This document shows positions 41,843-51,362 of a stretch of 64,000 bases of DNA, piece after piece. The translations under genes and the position numbers were made by a program. The DNA comes from JAJISG01 sp964347325. Lineage in GTDB: Archaea > Thermoplasmatota > Thermoplasmata > RBG-16-68-12 > JAJISG01. The stretch spans positions 137,158 to 201,157 of the forward strand of contig CAYFYA010000001.1 of the NCBI GenBank assembly GCA_964347325.1. Reading direction: 5' to 3'. Below the pieces are notes generated by a model that searched no databases, was not told the origin of the DNA, and saw nothing but the letters and a program-made list of their open reading frames with translations. Numbering within the stretch: the first letter of the stretch is position 1; each line of letters opens with the position of its first letter.

Positions 41843-42484
41843 ATGGGCCTCCTTGACAAGACCAGATTGGTGGAGCTTAAGAAGATACTGGACTCCATCG
41901 AGCGAGAGATGGAGGAAAAGGACACCGTGCGAGAGCTGGCTCTCAAGTCAAGCCGCGCCATCGCGCGGCTCTCCGTCAGTGCTTTGGGGGGCCTGCATCG
42001 TCAGGAGAAAGTGGAAGACGTCCTCGAGCAGGCGAGGGAAGAAGCCCTCAAGCTAAGGAGCCTGCTGAAGGAGCATCCCGACATCTATCACTCCGGATTC
42101 GTAGAGAACGCCCATCAAGACATGACGGAGGCCTTCGTCTCGTACTGCCTGATACAGGACAAGGCGCTCCCTGACCCCGAGGACCTTGCCGTGACCCGCA
42201 GGGCATACATCCTGGGCCTGGGGGACGTCATAGGTGAGCTCCGTCGTCACGCCCTAGAGAGGCTGAGGGCCGGAAACGTCGACGACGCCAGGGACGCGTT
42301 GGACGCCATGGAGACGCTATACCAGGGACTCATGAGGTTCGACTACCCCACTGCTCTGGTGGCCGTCAAGCGCAAGCAGGACATAGCTCGTGGTCTTCTG
42401 GAGAAGACGAGAGGCGAGGTGGCTGTCGCCATTAGGAGCTTCGAGCTGGAGAAAAAGCTCGACGAACTCGGCAATGATGCGTGA
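41843..42484 (+). CDS. Translin-family protein
   Basis: The 213-residue all-helical protein resembles archaeal translin: HPDIYHSGFVENAHQDMTEAF, LPDPEDLAVTRRAYILGLGDVIGELRR, METLYQGLMRFDYP and KTRGEVAVAI. Translins form octameric barrels that bind or cut RNA and single-stranded DNA. The acidic residues in ENAHQDMTEA and LGDVIGELRR could be the metal site of active translin-like RNases. It starts 2 nt after purD. Confidence 0.87.
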   Translation: MGLLDKTRLVELKKILDSIEREMEEKDTVRELALKSSRAIARLSVSALGGLHRQEKVEDVLEQAREEALKLRSLLKEHPDIYHSGFVENAHQDMTEAFVSYCLIQDKALPDPEDLAVTRRAYILGLGDVIGELRRHALERLRAGNVDDARDALDAMETLYQGLMRFDYPTALVAVKRKQDIARGLLEKTRGEVAVAIRSFELEKKLDELGNDA

Positions 42485-43249
42485 CTACTTCTGCCTCCGC
42501 CGGCGGCGGATGGCGGCGACGATAAAAACGGCTACCACCAGCCCCACCACAATCCCAACGACGATGAAGACGGGGTTAATGGGTTCTCCGGTCCTGTAGA
42601 AGGTCTTCTCGATCGCGACCTCCCCCAAGGCAGACTCGACGATGCCGTTCTTGTTGAAATCGACGTGGATCTTCAGGGTGTGCGCTCCCTCCCCAAGGCC
42701 CACGGGCAGATATTCAAAGGTCACGGTCTTCCTATCTCCAGGGGTCAGCCTGTCCAGGACGGCCTCGCCGACGAGCACGCCATCGAGATAGAGCAGGACC
42801 GGGACGTTCTGGACCTCCACATCCCCAGTGTTCTCGATCTCAGCGGCGATCTGGAGCGGGATTAGGACCTGAATGCGCTCAGTAGCGAACCCCACCTCGA
42901 AATCGGCGTCCTTGGTGGAGTTGACCTCCACCACGAGACTCACCACCTGCTCGGTGGACGGCATGGTGACGTTGAAGCTGAAGGTGTTGTTTTGAGAACT
43001 CATCTCCAACGGGTTGTCCTCGAGAGGTGCTGCTCCCGCCAGATCCGGTCCCGTCAGCCACGCCTTCAGTAGGTAGGTACCGTTGTCCTCCCCGGGTCCT
43101 CCCGCCGCGGTGACGTTTACGAACACGGTCTGAAGGGTCCCAGCCTCCGTCGGCGCCAAGATAATGATGGTAATCGGTGCTTGCGCCTGCGCGGTGGCGG
43201 GGATGAGAGCGAACAGCAGGAGGACCGTAAGCAAGGCGCCGATCCTCAT
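42485..43249 (-). CDS. Secreted, membrane-anchored CARDB-like surface protein
   Basis: The 254-residue protein has a signal peptide (residues 1-22, ending ATAQAQA), extracellular beta domains with several N-glycosylation sequons (NGT, NNT, NVT, NST), a CARDB-like region (AEIENTGDVEVQNVPVLLYL), and a C-terminal membrane helix followed by RRRRRQK. ATG 43249 overlaps the aglB stop as ATGA, so it is made with the oligosaccharyltransferase and may be a partner or substrate. Confidence 0.8.
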   Translation of the reverse strand: MRIGALLTVLLLFALIPATAQAQAPITIIILAPTEAGTLQTVFVNVTAAGGPGEDNGTYLLKAWLTGPDLAGAAPLEDNPLEMSSQNNTFSFNVTMPSTEQVVSLVVEVNSTKDADFEVGFATERIQVLIPLQIAAEIENTGDVEVQNVPVLLYLDGVLVGEAVLDRLTPGDRKTVTFEYLPVGLGEGAHTLKIHVDFNKNGIVESALGEVAIEKTFYRTGEPINPVFIVVGIVVGLVVAVFIVAAIRRRRRQK

Positions 43250-46200
43250 CGCCTCCGCCCCCTGCTTCGACGCCTACGGATGAAGAGGATGGCCGCGATG
43301 GCACCCACTGCAGCTATCAGACCATAGACCAGGAACGGGAACTCCGGTGGGGTGAGCTGTATGTTCCTACCGGTGACATCCACTCCATCGACGGGTATGC
43401 TCAGGGTGGCGAAACTCAGCTGAACGCTGAGGGTCGCTCTGACCTTGGTGTCCGTCTGGGATCTGACCTCAAGGACGGCCTGTGAGGTGTCGACAGGACC
43501 GACGGCCTCCAGCCGAAGAGTCACAGAGGAGGAGCTCCCGGCCGTCACCATGATGTTCTCAAGGGTGGTGTTCCGTATCTGCTCCCCCAGGACGAGCCTT
43601 GGTCTCCAACCCTGGGTGATCAGGGTGCCAGGGTTGAGCAGCTCCAGGCTGAAGTCGTCCCTGCCATTCCCCGTGTTGACAATCTGCACCTGATACTCCA
43701 GGGCTTCGGGCGAGAGGGCCGGAGGCTGTGGGGATAGTCTGAGATCCACATCCCTCAGATGAACAATGTCCAGCTCGACCGTGATCAGATCGGTCACGCC
43801 GACCCTTGACGCTGAGCTAGCTTCGATGAAGATTGACGGGTGATCCACCAGGGCGTCAGCCGTCGTGGTGATAGTGACTCTGGTCGTGGTTTCGTTGCTG
43901 TGGCCGAAGGGGAGCCGGATGGATGAGGGCTCGAATTTGAAGTCCCAATCGCCGGGGCTACCCTCGAACACGTACTCATCCTCGACGTTGCCTATATTCC
44001 TCACGGTGATGGTGTAGACCACGGACTCCCCGGGGAGAATCGTGGCTCTCTCCGACTCATCCCACGCGAGTTCCACCTCCGGAAGGTCTACACGCTCGAG
44101 GAGAAGGTTGAGAAGGGTGTCACCCTGGAGGTCGAGAGTGGTCGCGTCGGTATATTGGACCTCGATCCCCCGTTCGAGCTTCTGGGCGGTCGCATCGACG
44201 ATGTACTCGCCTCGCGGCAAGTGGACGCCGAAGAGACCGGACTCGTCCGAGGCGAAGCTGACGCTAGCCACGCCTCGGAAGGTAAGGGTAACCTCTGTGT
44301 TCACAACGTCCTTCAGGTCGGCCACGCCTGCAACGAGGTACCCTTTCTCAAGGACCACGTCGAACTTGTTCTCGACCTCCGGCAGCACGGTCAAACTTGA
44401 GAGGCTGACCCAACTGCCGATCTCTCGGATTGCGTACACGTTGTAGGATCCGGGGGCGAGGGTAAGGTCGTAGGAGCCAGGAACGTTGAAGGAGGCGGAA
44501 ATGGCAGTCTCGTTGGCCGCCTCTAAAATGATCTTCGCCGAGGCGGGCTGGCCCGAGAGCAGCACACTGCCCGTGACGGTCGCGTTGTCGAGAGTACGCA
44601 CCGCGGACAGGGCGAGATCCAAATCCTCCCCTGAGATGAGCGTGACCTCCTGGTCGAGGGTGTAGCGCACGAACCGTCGATCTCCGTCCAACCGGTCCAC
44701 TCCATGCCAGTCAATCGACAGATCGTAGGATCCAGCGTCCAGGGCGATCTCGTACTCTCCAGACTGACCCGTGGAAGTGCTGAGGATAGCGCCATCCTCC
44801 CGCTGAAATTCCAGGAGAAGGGCCCTGTCCACGCTGGTGCCATCGACGCTGAGTACACCGCTGAGAACCGCAGCCAACCTCAGGGAGGTGATGTTGGTGG
44901 CAGGGGCAGATATGTTGGTCGGCGAGGCTATAGTGAGGTGTTCGAGGAGAACGTATCTCTGGGCGCCGAACTCGGACAAACCGTAGAGTGTGTAGGCACC
45001 TGGTTGCAGGAACTGCGCGAAGGACCCGAGGACAGCTACCGTCACCGTCTCCGGGCCGCTGAACGAGAGGTTTCCTGTGAAGGGACTCCCTTCGACAGTC
45101 AGGAACCCCTCCACATTGACGCGCTTCACGATCTCCAGCTGGAGACCGCTTACGGGCTTCCCCACGGCGACCCTCAGCGTCTGAGGCTCGAGATTCTGAA
45201 GGCGGACTCCCTCCACAAGGGTGGTGTCCACCACCACCTCGTACAGTCCCGGCACTAGCGCGGCCGTGAACAGTCCCGCAGAATCGGCAGTCACCTCCAG
45301 TGTCTCAGCCCCGTCACGGATTGCCTGGAATAGGACTGAGATTCCCCCGAAGTCTATCGAGGCCTGGGAGAGAAGCCTTCCCTGCACGGTCTGGGTTATG
45401 GGGACCAATGCGATCTCGCCTACCTCGCCAAGCTCGGAAGGGTTGAGAGGTCCGAGGGAGACGCGGTGGAAGCCCTCCTCCTCGATGGTCAGGGTGTACT
45501 CTCTGAGATTCAGCAGCGGGATCTGGTAGTCTCCGTCCCGATCTGTCAGGGCCGCCAGGCGGTTACCTCCCGTGTCCACGAAGTCGACCCTGACCGCCCC
45601 CATCCCTTCGCCGGGGTCCCAGCTCCCGTTGCCGTTGAAATCACGGTAGACCCTTCCCACCGTCGGAGTGGCCCTCGTCAGCTGAATGTCCATGCTCGTC
45701 GACTGGGTCAGCGTCAGGGTGGAAGTGTGCTGCTGGGCCTCGAAGATGGACCAGAGCCGATAGGAGCCGGGGGGAAGGCGTGCGAGGAAGGTACCAGCGG
45801 CACCGGTTGTCAGGGTGAAGGGGGCGGTATTGCTCTCGAAGGTGACGAGGGCGCCAGCTGCCGGCTCTCCGGCGGCGGTGGCGACCACACCCTCGACCCG
45901 GACCGCCCCCAGGAGGTTGATTTGCCACTGGAGATCCAACCCCTCCCTCACTGTGAGGGATCCCAGGAAGGCGTAGGCGCGTCCGTCCTTGAAGTGGAGG
46001 GCGTAGGCGCTGTACTTTCCCTCCGGGAGATTTAGGTCGAATCGGCCCGAGGAGTCCGAGGTGAAGCTGATGGTGCGTTCGACCCTCGAACTGTGGAGGT
46101 TGACAGTGACGCTGGGTGTGGGCCTGAAGTTGATCAGCGTTCTCCCGTGGACCGCACCCAGAGGGCGTATCGTCAGGTCCACCGTTGCGTTTCTGGCCTG

Positions 46201-49200
46201 GACGACCCTCACGTTTGTTGGGAGGGAGCCTCGGCCTCCCAGGGTGGCCTCTAGGGTGTAGTTGCCCCGGAGGAGACCCTCCAGGGTGTAGTTCCCGTCC
46301 GGCCCTGTGAAGGTCTCCTGCAGGATGCCAGTGGCGAACTCGAAGACCTCTAGTCGGGCCCCAGCAGCGGGTTCCCCGAACTCATTGGTCACGGTCCCGG
46401 ACACGCGGCTTACGCGAAGGGGCAGATCCTGCTCCTGGACCAACCCCAGAGATAGGGAGACCGAGGTATCCACCAGCTCGGTCCCATCCCGGAGTACTTG
46501 GATGGTGAAATCCCCTGGGAGGAGTTCCGACAGCTCGTAAACGCCCCCAACCCCGCTGGTGGTGCTGGCAATGACGTTACCCGGCAGCCCTCTTAGCTCC
46601 ACCCTGAGATTCGCGACCCCCTCCTCGCCTGCGTCCCGCGCGGAGTTGCCATTGAGATCACGAAATGCAATTCCCTTTACCGTGCTGGTTGTGACTGTAA
46701 AGTCCTCCTCCAGGACGTTGTTGAAGCTCCCAGGACCGGAGACGCCACCCGACCCCGCCCCGGACCGCTCCTCGCCGATGTCGAGGATTCTCTCCGCGAG
46801 GACCTGGGTCCCGACCTGGGTCCTGTTGTCTACGACCCCAACCGATGCAACGACTAGGGCCTGCCCAAAGGGCACCGTTAACTTGTAGAAGCCCTCGGCG
46901 TCCGTGGAAGTGAAGTCGTGCGGCACCCCGAGTTCGTCCGAAGCAGTGACGCGAACGCCCTGGATGGGAGCCCCGCTCTCGCTGCGCACTCGTCCCCGCA
47001 CGACGGTCCCATCATAGTACTTCAGGAAGACCACGCCTTGCTGAAGGTTGCCCGCAGCACTCAGGTCCACCGTGCCCTCCATCACTCCTGCCTGGATGAG
47101 CTCCTGGAGCTCCAGGGCGTCGAAGTAGTTGACAGCCCTCCACGCTTCGCGATGCTCGGCGACCTGGTCGGAGGGGAAGGGATTGAAGTAGGCGGTCCGG
47201 TACACGAGCTTGAAGTGTTTCAGCATCCAGCCGTGGATCGGATTCTCGCTGGCGAGGGCCCCGCTTATGCCGGGTAGGCCCTCGTCTTCCAGGCCGATGT
47301 CGCTGCCTCGGATGCCGAAGAAGATCCTGTAGAACATCGAGTTGTAGAAGGGCTCCAGGTACTCGATGCGAATGTTGGCAACCCTCGCCGTTGGTGGGAG
47401 TTTGTCTAGATCAAACTCCCCCCGATCGGTATCTGCGATGAGGCGGTAGAACTCGAGAGGAATGCTCCGAAGATCCGGGAGCTCCGCCGTCCTGTGGTCG
47501 GTGAGCTTGGCCATCGCATAGAAGATCCCCGTGTTCGTACCCGAGAAAGGAACGAGGCGTGAGTCCACGGCAAAGTAGTCAACCGAATTCCCTGTGGCCC
47601 TCACAAGATCTTCGTAGAGGGCTGCCTGCCCATCGAGGTCAAGCTCCTCGGTGAAGTAGGTCTTGAGGTAGATGACGCGGGCGTTCCTCGCGGATATGCG
47701 TGCGTCCCACTCACCGAAGCGGTCGGGTTCCGACCGTATGAGAGGGACATAGACGGTCGGCCTCAGGAGGACGTCTCTGATCTGGTCTAGATCAAGCCCT
47801 CGGCTCCCTAAGACATCGACGACATCGGGAGCGAAATGACCGGTCCCCGCAATCACATCGCCAAGTAGGATCCTGACGTTCAGCACGGCGAGAGCTTCGT
47901 TCTCGCTCTGGGAGAGAAGGAAGTGACCCGCATACTCGTAGCCGTTCTGGAAGTTGTCGGCTACCGTCGGGTGCCTCCCCTCCTGAATGGCCTCGAAACC
48001 GTAGTCCCACCAGCTCAAGAAGGCAGGGCGGGCGGTGAGGGGGAAGACGTCACTATCCTGCTCGCTGAACCACGCCCACGCTGTGGGGTAGTACCTCGTC
48101 CTAAGGGGGAGGGAGTACCCGAAGGCCCCGAAGTAGAAGAGGTCTATGCCCTCCTGGTATCCCTGAGGTCTGAGGAATTCGGGGGTTACCCTGTAGACCT
48201 CGATGTCCAGCTCTCGCTTCTTCTCGAAGGGCACGCCGGCGTCGATGGCCGACCAGGCGTTGGGAATGATGAGGAGGACGGCCACGAAGAAGGCGCCGGC
48301 GATGTGTCGCACCTTGACGCCCTTGCGTAGGGCGGCCAACCGGCTTCCCCCAGTGGTAGCCACCGCCTTTCTGACCTCAGTGAGAGCCAACCTCTCCACG
48401 ATAAGGACCGCCACCCAGGCTGAGGTGATGGCGAAGGCGGGGGAGGCGTTGAATAGGAAGCGGACGGCGGACATCGCCATGAAGATGGCCGCCACGCTCC
48501 AGGCCAGAGCGAAGAGATAGTCGGGCCTCGGACGCCGGACGAATTGGAGGCCCATGAGGACGATGCCGCCGAGAGATAACCACGAGGTGACTAGCCCGAA
48601 GGAGGTCATGGCAAGGCTGAACTCGGGCGGCTGTGCCTCTGCGATGGTCTCGAAAACTTTGTCGGGCACGAAGTAGCCGAAGCCGGAGGAGAGCGTCGCG
48701 GCTATGGTAGGGCTGTAGACCGCCGCGATGGCGAGGCCTCCACCGAAGCCAATGATGATGGGGGGGATGACCAGCGTCCACGGAAGCCTGTGGAACACGG
48801 TGAATAAGGCTCCTAGTCCCAGGGCCATCGCGTAGAGTAGGAGGGGAACGTCGAACCATGTTCTAACGAAGCCGGTGGAGTAGTAGTAGGGGGCGGCCAG
48901 AAGAACGGCGACGCCCAGGGCGACGCCGAAGACCATGAGGATGCCCAGGGGGTCCTGGTTCCTGAGCTTGTGGACGACGAGCTGGACCAGGAAGTAGGCG
49001 ATGACGATGATGGGGGCGTAGGCCCACCCCTGCCACGTGAGGGCAATGGTGGCCAGGCAGGTCCCCGACATGATCGCGTAGAGGATCGTCTTCCGGTTCT
49101 CCAGCAGGAGGCCCTTGAAGCCGTCGTAGATCTCCCGAGGTCGGAGCCAGTTCGCGATCCAGGTCCTCTCTTTCAGCTCAGCCAGGGCCTTGATATAGAA

Positions 49201-49728
49201 GAAGAAGGCCGCGACGACGAAGAACAGGACGAGGGCGTCGTGGTCACCGTTGCTCAAGGGCGTCCTCTGGATGTGGGCTGGGAGGAGGGCCAGGAAGAGA
49301 GCAGCCACGAGTCCCGCCCTGCGTCCGAAGATCTCCTTAGCCAGGAAGTATGTGGGAAAGATTGTCAGGGCCCCCCAGAGGGCCGTGGAGGTGAGGAAGC
49401 TCTGCCAGATGCCGAGCTCCACGGAACCCTGGAAGTAGCCCACGAGGATGCCAGTGAGGGTTACGCTCCAAGCAAATATGGGCGGCCTGGGATTGTTCAT
49501 TCCCACTGGGAAGTTGAGCATCGGGTCGCGGACCAGATGGTTGCCCGTGCTGGCGATGTACTCGTTGATCCAGGCGTAGTAGTAGGAGTCGGAACCGCCA
49601 GAGACGAGGTAGTCTCCGAGGGAGAGGTCGTAGGCGAAGAATGCACGGATGAAGAAGGCGAGGGCGAAGATGCCGACTAGGATGAGCGTGAGGTTGAGCT
49701 TCTGACGGACCCCATTCTCGTCTTCCAA
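43246..49728 (-). CDS. aglB: Oligosaccharyltransferase AglB (STT3) with giant extracellular module array
   Basis: Transfers lipid-linked glycans to Asn of secreted proteins. Residues about 1-480 hold some 13 membrane helices with GGSDSYYYAW and the NGDHDALV loop; the catalytic WWDYG motif lies at about 572-576. Archaeal AglB is normally about 850-1000 residues, but this one has 2160. From about residue 905 come roughly eleven carboxypeptidase-regulatory/CnaB-like beta modules (for example VSGTVTNEFGEPAAGARLEV), then two NEW3/CARDB-like domains, a membrane helix and RRRRSRGRRR. TTG 49728 follows AGGTGG; an AATAAATAG box lies upstream. Confidence 0.93.
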   Translation of the reverse strand: MEDENGVRQKLNLTLILVGIFALAFFIRAFFAYDLSLGDYLVSGGSDSYYYAWINEYIASTGNHLVRDPMLNFPVGMNNPRPPIFAWSVTLTGILVGYFQGSVELGIWQSFLTSTALWGALTIFPTYFLAKEIFGRRAGLVAALFLALLPAHIQRTPLSNGDHDALVLFFVVAAFFFYIKALAELKERTWIANWLRPREIYDGFKGLLLENRKTILYAIMSGTCLATIALTWQGWAYAPIIVIAYFLVQLVVHKLRNQDPLGILMVFGVALGVAVLLAAPYYYSTGFVRTWFDVPLLLYAMALGLGALFTVFHRLPWTLVIPPIIIGFGGGLAIAAVYSPTIAATLSSGFGYFVPDKVFETIAEAQPPEFSLAMTSFGLVTSWLSLGGIVLMGLQFVRRPRPDYLFALAWSVAAIFMAMSAVRFLFNASPAFAITSAWVAVLIVERLALTEVRKAVATTGGSRLAALRKGVKVRHIAGAFFVAVLLIIPNAWSAIDAGVPFEKKRELDIEVYRVTPEFLRPQGYQEGIDLFYFGAFGYSLPLRTRYYPTAWAWFSEQDSDVFPLTARPAFLSWWDYGFEAIQEGRHPTVADNFQNGYEYAGHFLLSQSENEALAVLNVRILLGDVIAGTGHFAPDVVDVLGSRGLDLDQIRDVLLRPTVYVPLIRSEPDRFGEWDARISARNARVIYLKTYFTEELDLDGQAALYEDLVRATGNSVDYFAVDSRLVPFSGTNTGIFYAMAKLTDHRTAELPDLRSIPLEFYRLIADTDRGEFDLDKLPPTARVANIRIEYLEPFYNSMFYRIFFGIRGSDIGLEDEGLPGISGALASENPIHGWMLKHFKLVYRTAYFNPFPSDQVAEHREAWRAVNYFDALELQELIQAGVMEGTVDLSAAGNLQQGVVFLKYYDGTVVRGRVRSESGAPIQGVRVTASDELGVPHDFTSTDAEGFYKLTVPFGQALVVASVGVVDNRTQVGTQVLAERILDIGEERSGAGSGGVSGPGSFNNVLEEDFTVTTSTVKGIAFRDLNGNSARDAGEEGVANLRVELRGLPGNVIASTTSGVGGVYELSELLPGDFTIQVLRDGTELVDTSVSLSLGLVQEQDLPLRVSRVSGTVTNEFGEPAAGARLEVFEFATGILQETFTGPDGNYTLEGLLRGNYTLEATLGGRGSLPTNVRVVQARNATVDLTIRPLGAVHGRTLINFRPTPSVTVNLHSSRVERTISFTSDSSGRFDLNLPEGKYSAYALHFKDGRAYAFLGSLTVREGLDLQWQINLLGAVRVEGVVATAAGEPAAGALVTFESNTAPFTLTTGAAGTFLARLPPGSYRLWSIFEAQQHTSTLTLTQSTSMDIQLTRATPTVGRVYRDFNGNGSWDPGEGMGAVRVDFVDTGGNRLAALTDRDGDYQIPLLNLREYTLTIEEEGFHRVSLGPLNPSELGEVGEIALVPITQTVQGRLLSQASIDFGGISVLFQAIRDGAETLEVTADSAGLFTAALVPGLYEVVVDTTLVEGVRLQNLEPQTLRVAVGKPVSGLQLEIVKRVNVEGFLTVEGSPFTGNLSFSGPETVTVAVLGSFAQFLQPGAYTLYGLSEFGAQRYVLLEHLTIASPTNISAPATNITSLRLAAVLSGVLSVDGTSVDRALLLEFQREDGAILSTSTGQSGEYEIALDAGSYDLSIDWHGVDRLDGDRRFVRYTLDQEVTLISGEDLDLALSAVRTLDNATVTGSVLLSGQPASAKIILEAANETAISASFNVPGSYDLTLAPGSYNVYAIREIGSWVSLSSLTVLPEVENKFDVVLEKGYLVAGVADLKDVVNTEVTLTFRGVASVSFASDESGLFGVHLPRGEYIVDATAQKLERGIEVQYTDATTLDLQGDTLLNLLLERVDLPEVELAWDESERATILPGESVVYTITVRNIGNVEDEYVFEGSPGDWDFKFEPSSIRLPFGHSNETTTRVTITTTADALVDHPSIFIEASSASRVGVTDLITVELDIVHLRDVDLRLSPQPPALSPEALEYQVQIVNTGNGRDDFSLELLNPGTLITQGWRPRLVLGEQIRNTTLENIMVTAGSSSSVTLRLEAVGPVDTSQAVLEVRSQTDTKVRATLSVQLSFATLSIPVDGVDVTGRNIQLTPPEFPFLVYGLIAAVGAIAAILFIRRRRSRGRRR

Positions 49729-49842
49729 AGCGCCACCTGGTCTGGATACTGACAGGCAGCCTCTATTTATTCGTTTCCGGGGTCGAGAGGCGTGGCACGG
49801 ACGACGAAGCTCTTAAATTTGCTTCTAGGCTAAGCATCCCCG

Positions 49843-50019
49843 ATGAAGCGGGACTTGATGGATATCCTCTGCTGCCCGGTGTGCAAGGGGGATCTTGAAC
49901 TCCGGGTGGACGTCGAGGAGGACGAGATTCTCGAGGGCCAGCTCATTTGTCACGAGTGCGATACCACCTACCAGATCAAGGAAGGCATACCGAACCTCCT
50001 GCCACCCGATCTCAAATGA
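49843..50019 (+). CDS. Trm112-family small zinc protein
   Basis: The 58-residue protein begins MKRDLMDILCCPVCKGDLEL and has a second pair CHEC, ending YQIKEGIPNLLPPD, the typical Trm112/UPF0434 pattern. Trm112 proteins activate methyltransferases acting on tRNA, rRNA and translation factors. ATG 49843 lies about 28 nt after CTTAAATTT, so it is leaderless. It overlaps the convergent tsr3 gene by 8 bp. Confidence 0.9.
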   Translation: MKRDLMDILCCPVCKGDLELRVDVEEDEILEGQLICHECDTTYQIKEGIPNLLPPDLK

Positions 50020-50509
50020 ACTCGCTCTGAATTCTCACCACCTCCGCGCTATCGTGGGCCTGAGAGTAGAGTCTCAAGGGCTCGGTGTTGAGAGTCATGA
50101 AGACGGGTCCCCACTTGAACTTCGAAAGGAGTTCCTGCGCCATCTCGCTGAGGCCCGCGATGTAGAGGGCCGCGGCGAAGGCTTCCACGCTCGACAGCAG
50201 GGTGGGCCTGCCGTAGTTCACGGGATTCGCCGCCACCAGGTAGGGAAGTGCCCGCTCTTCCCTCCCCTTGACCCTGGGAAAGCTCCCCGTCCTCCACGAG
50301 GTGTCGAGGACACAGAGGCCCCTGACCAGGACGGCCTCCCTATCGGACCGGGAGAAAGCGACCTCGACCGTGGGATTGAGAACGACGGCGCCGTGAGGCA
50401 GCTCGTCCAGTCTCCTGACCAGCTCCACCATGCCTAGGCGGGCGAGCTTCTTGGAGGTGCACCTCTTCGGGTCACACCTCTCCTCGTGGTAAGCGATGAG
50501 CCTGACCAT
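50012..50509 (-). CDS. tsr3: rRNA aminocarboxypropyltransferase Tsr3 (DUF367)
   Basis: Adds the acp group from SAM to a small-subunit rRNA pseudouridine. The 165-residue protein has the family blocks CDPKRCTSKKLARLG, VLDTSWRTGSF, LPYLVAANPVNYGRP and SSVEAFAAALYIAGL. The length fits archaeal Tsr3. It converges on the Trm112-like gene. Confidence 0.9.
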   Translation of the reverse strand: MVRLIAYHEERCDPKRCTSKKLARLGMVELVRRLDELPHGAVVLNPTVEVAFSRSDREAVLVRGLCVLDTSWRTGSFPRVKGREERALPYLVAANPVNYGRPTLLSSVEAFAAALYIAGLSEMAQELLSKFKWGPVFMTLNTEPLRLYSQAHDSAEVVRIQSEFI

Positions 50510-50643
50510 CCGCCACGGACCGCAAGTAATATGGCAGCCTGGTCAGATAACACTAGGCCACCATGATGAGAGGGTAAGAAGCTGACATTGATGACCGATG
50601 GGCGATCTGAGTGGCCTCCACGATCTGAGACCTGTCCAAGAGC

Positions 50644-50670
50644 CGAAAAAGGGGAAAGGGGGGATGGAAG
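50644..50670 (-). terminator. Poly-T terminator after pilin 1
   Basis: On the minus strand, C- and T-rich sequence ends in CCCCTTTTT about 20-40 nt after the pilin 1 stop. The 177-bp spacer 50510-50686 shows nothing else. Confidence 0.45.
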
Positions 50671-50686
50671 TGACCTTCCTTCCCGA

Positions 50687-51145
50687 CTACTGCAGTGTGC
50701 CCTGGTAGAGGATCCCGTCGTCGTCCGCAATTTGTACGCTAGAGCCGGCTGGGTACGTGGTTACTAGCAGCAGTATCTTGTCACCAGCCTGTACGCTTGT
50801 CGCACTAGTATCGACCTGCACGAACTGTGCGTTGCCGCTGAGTGAGCTGAAGGCCGTCTTCGACATCGCAACAGTGCCGTTGCCGTAGAAGACCGTCAGG
50901 TACACTGACGCGGGCGCCGTTCCAGCATCTACGCTGGAGACGGTGAGCTGCCAGTTCGTGCCGTCACCAGTCTTGGCGACGGCGATGCCCATAGCTCGCG
51001 GCGTCGACCCGGGACCTGTAACCAGTCCCGATACCATAACGTATAGGACTGCAGCCAGGACGACGGTGATGGCCACCATGAGGATGGTCGCGATCACCGG
51101 CGACACGGCCTTCCGATCCCTTCGGATCGCCCGTATCGTTCTCAG
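50687..51145 (-). CDS. Archaeal type IV pilin, copy 1 (probable CTG start)
   Basis: The 152-residue pilin has a class III signal peptide (RTIRAIRRDRKA) just before the conserved VSPVIATILMVAITVVLAAV helix, then a beta-rich head. The first canonical start, GTG 51106, would remove the signal peptide and prepilin peptidase site. CTG 51145 lies 7 nt after a perfect AGGAGG (51153-51158). The leader has a GTAGG/CCTAC hairpin with a GTAA loop, and a CTTTAAGC promoter box at about 51198-51207. Confidence 0.85.
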   Translation of the reverse strand: MRTIRAIRRDRKAVSPVIATILMVAITVVLAAVLYVMVSGLVTGPGSTPRAMGIAVAKTGDGTNWQLTVSSVDAGTAPASVYLTVFYGNGTVAMSKTAFSSLSGNAQFVQVDTSATSVQAGDKILLLVTTYPAGSSVQIADDDGILYQGTLQ

Positions 51146-51176
51146 GTTCTGTCCTCCTGTAGGTTACCCTACGGGA
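51023..51176. repeat. 154-bp direct repeat, copy 1 (pilin 5' half and leader)
   Basis: Identical over all 154 bases to 51699-51852. It covers the leader hairpin, SD, CTG codon, signal peptide and N-terminal helix; identity stops abruptly in the pilin head. Confidence 0.95.
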
Positions 51177-51301
51177 GCAACGGTCGTTGGGCCTGCGCTT
51201 AAAGGCTTTCTTACGGTTCTCGTAATTGGTAAAATTCCCACGATCTAGCGGGTGCGAAAGGGGATTCCGACCTCGACGGATTTGGCGCCGGTCCTCTCCA
51301 C

Positions 51302-51337
51302 AAAAAAGGGGAAGTGGGAGGAGCTTGCAGCCCCCAC
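51302..51337 (-). terminator. Stem-loop and T6 terminator after pilin 2
   Basis: On the minus strand a GTGGG/CCCAC stem (51333-51337 with 51314-51318) is followed by a T6 run at 51302-51307, 30-60 nt after the pilin 2 stop. Confidence 0.5.
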
Positions 51338-51362
51338 CCAACTCCAGCAGTAGTCTTCGGAC

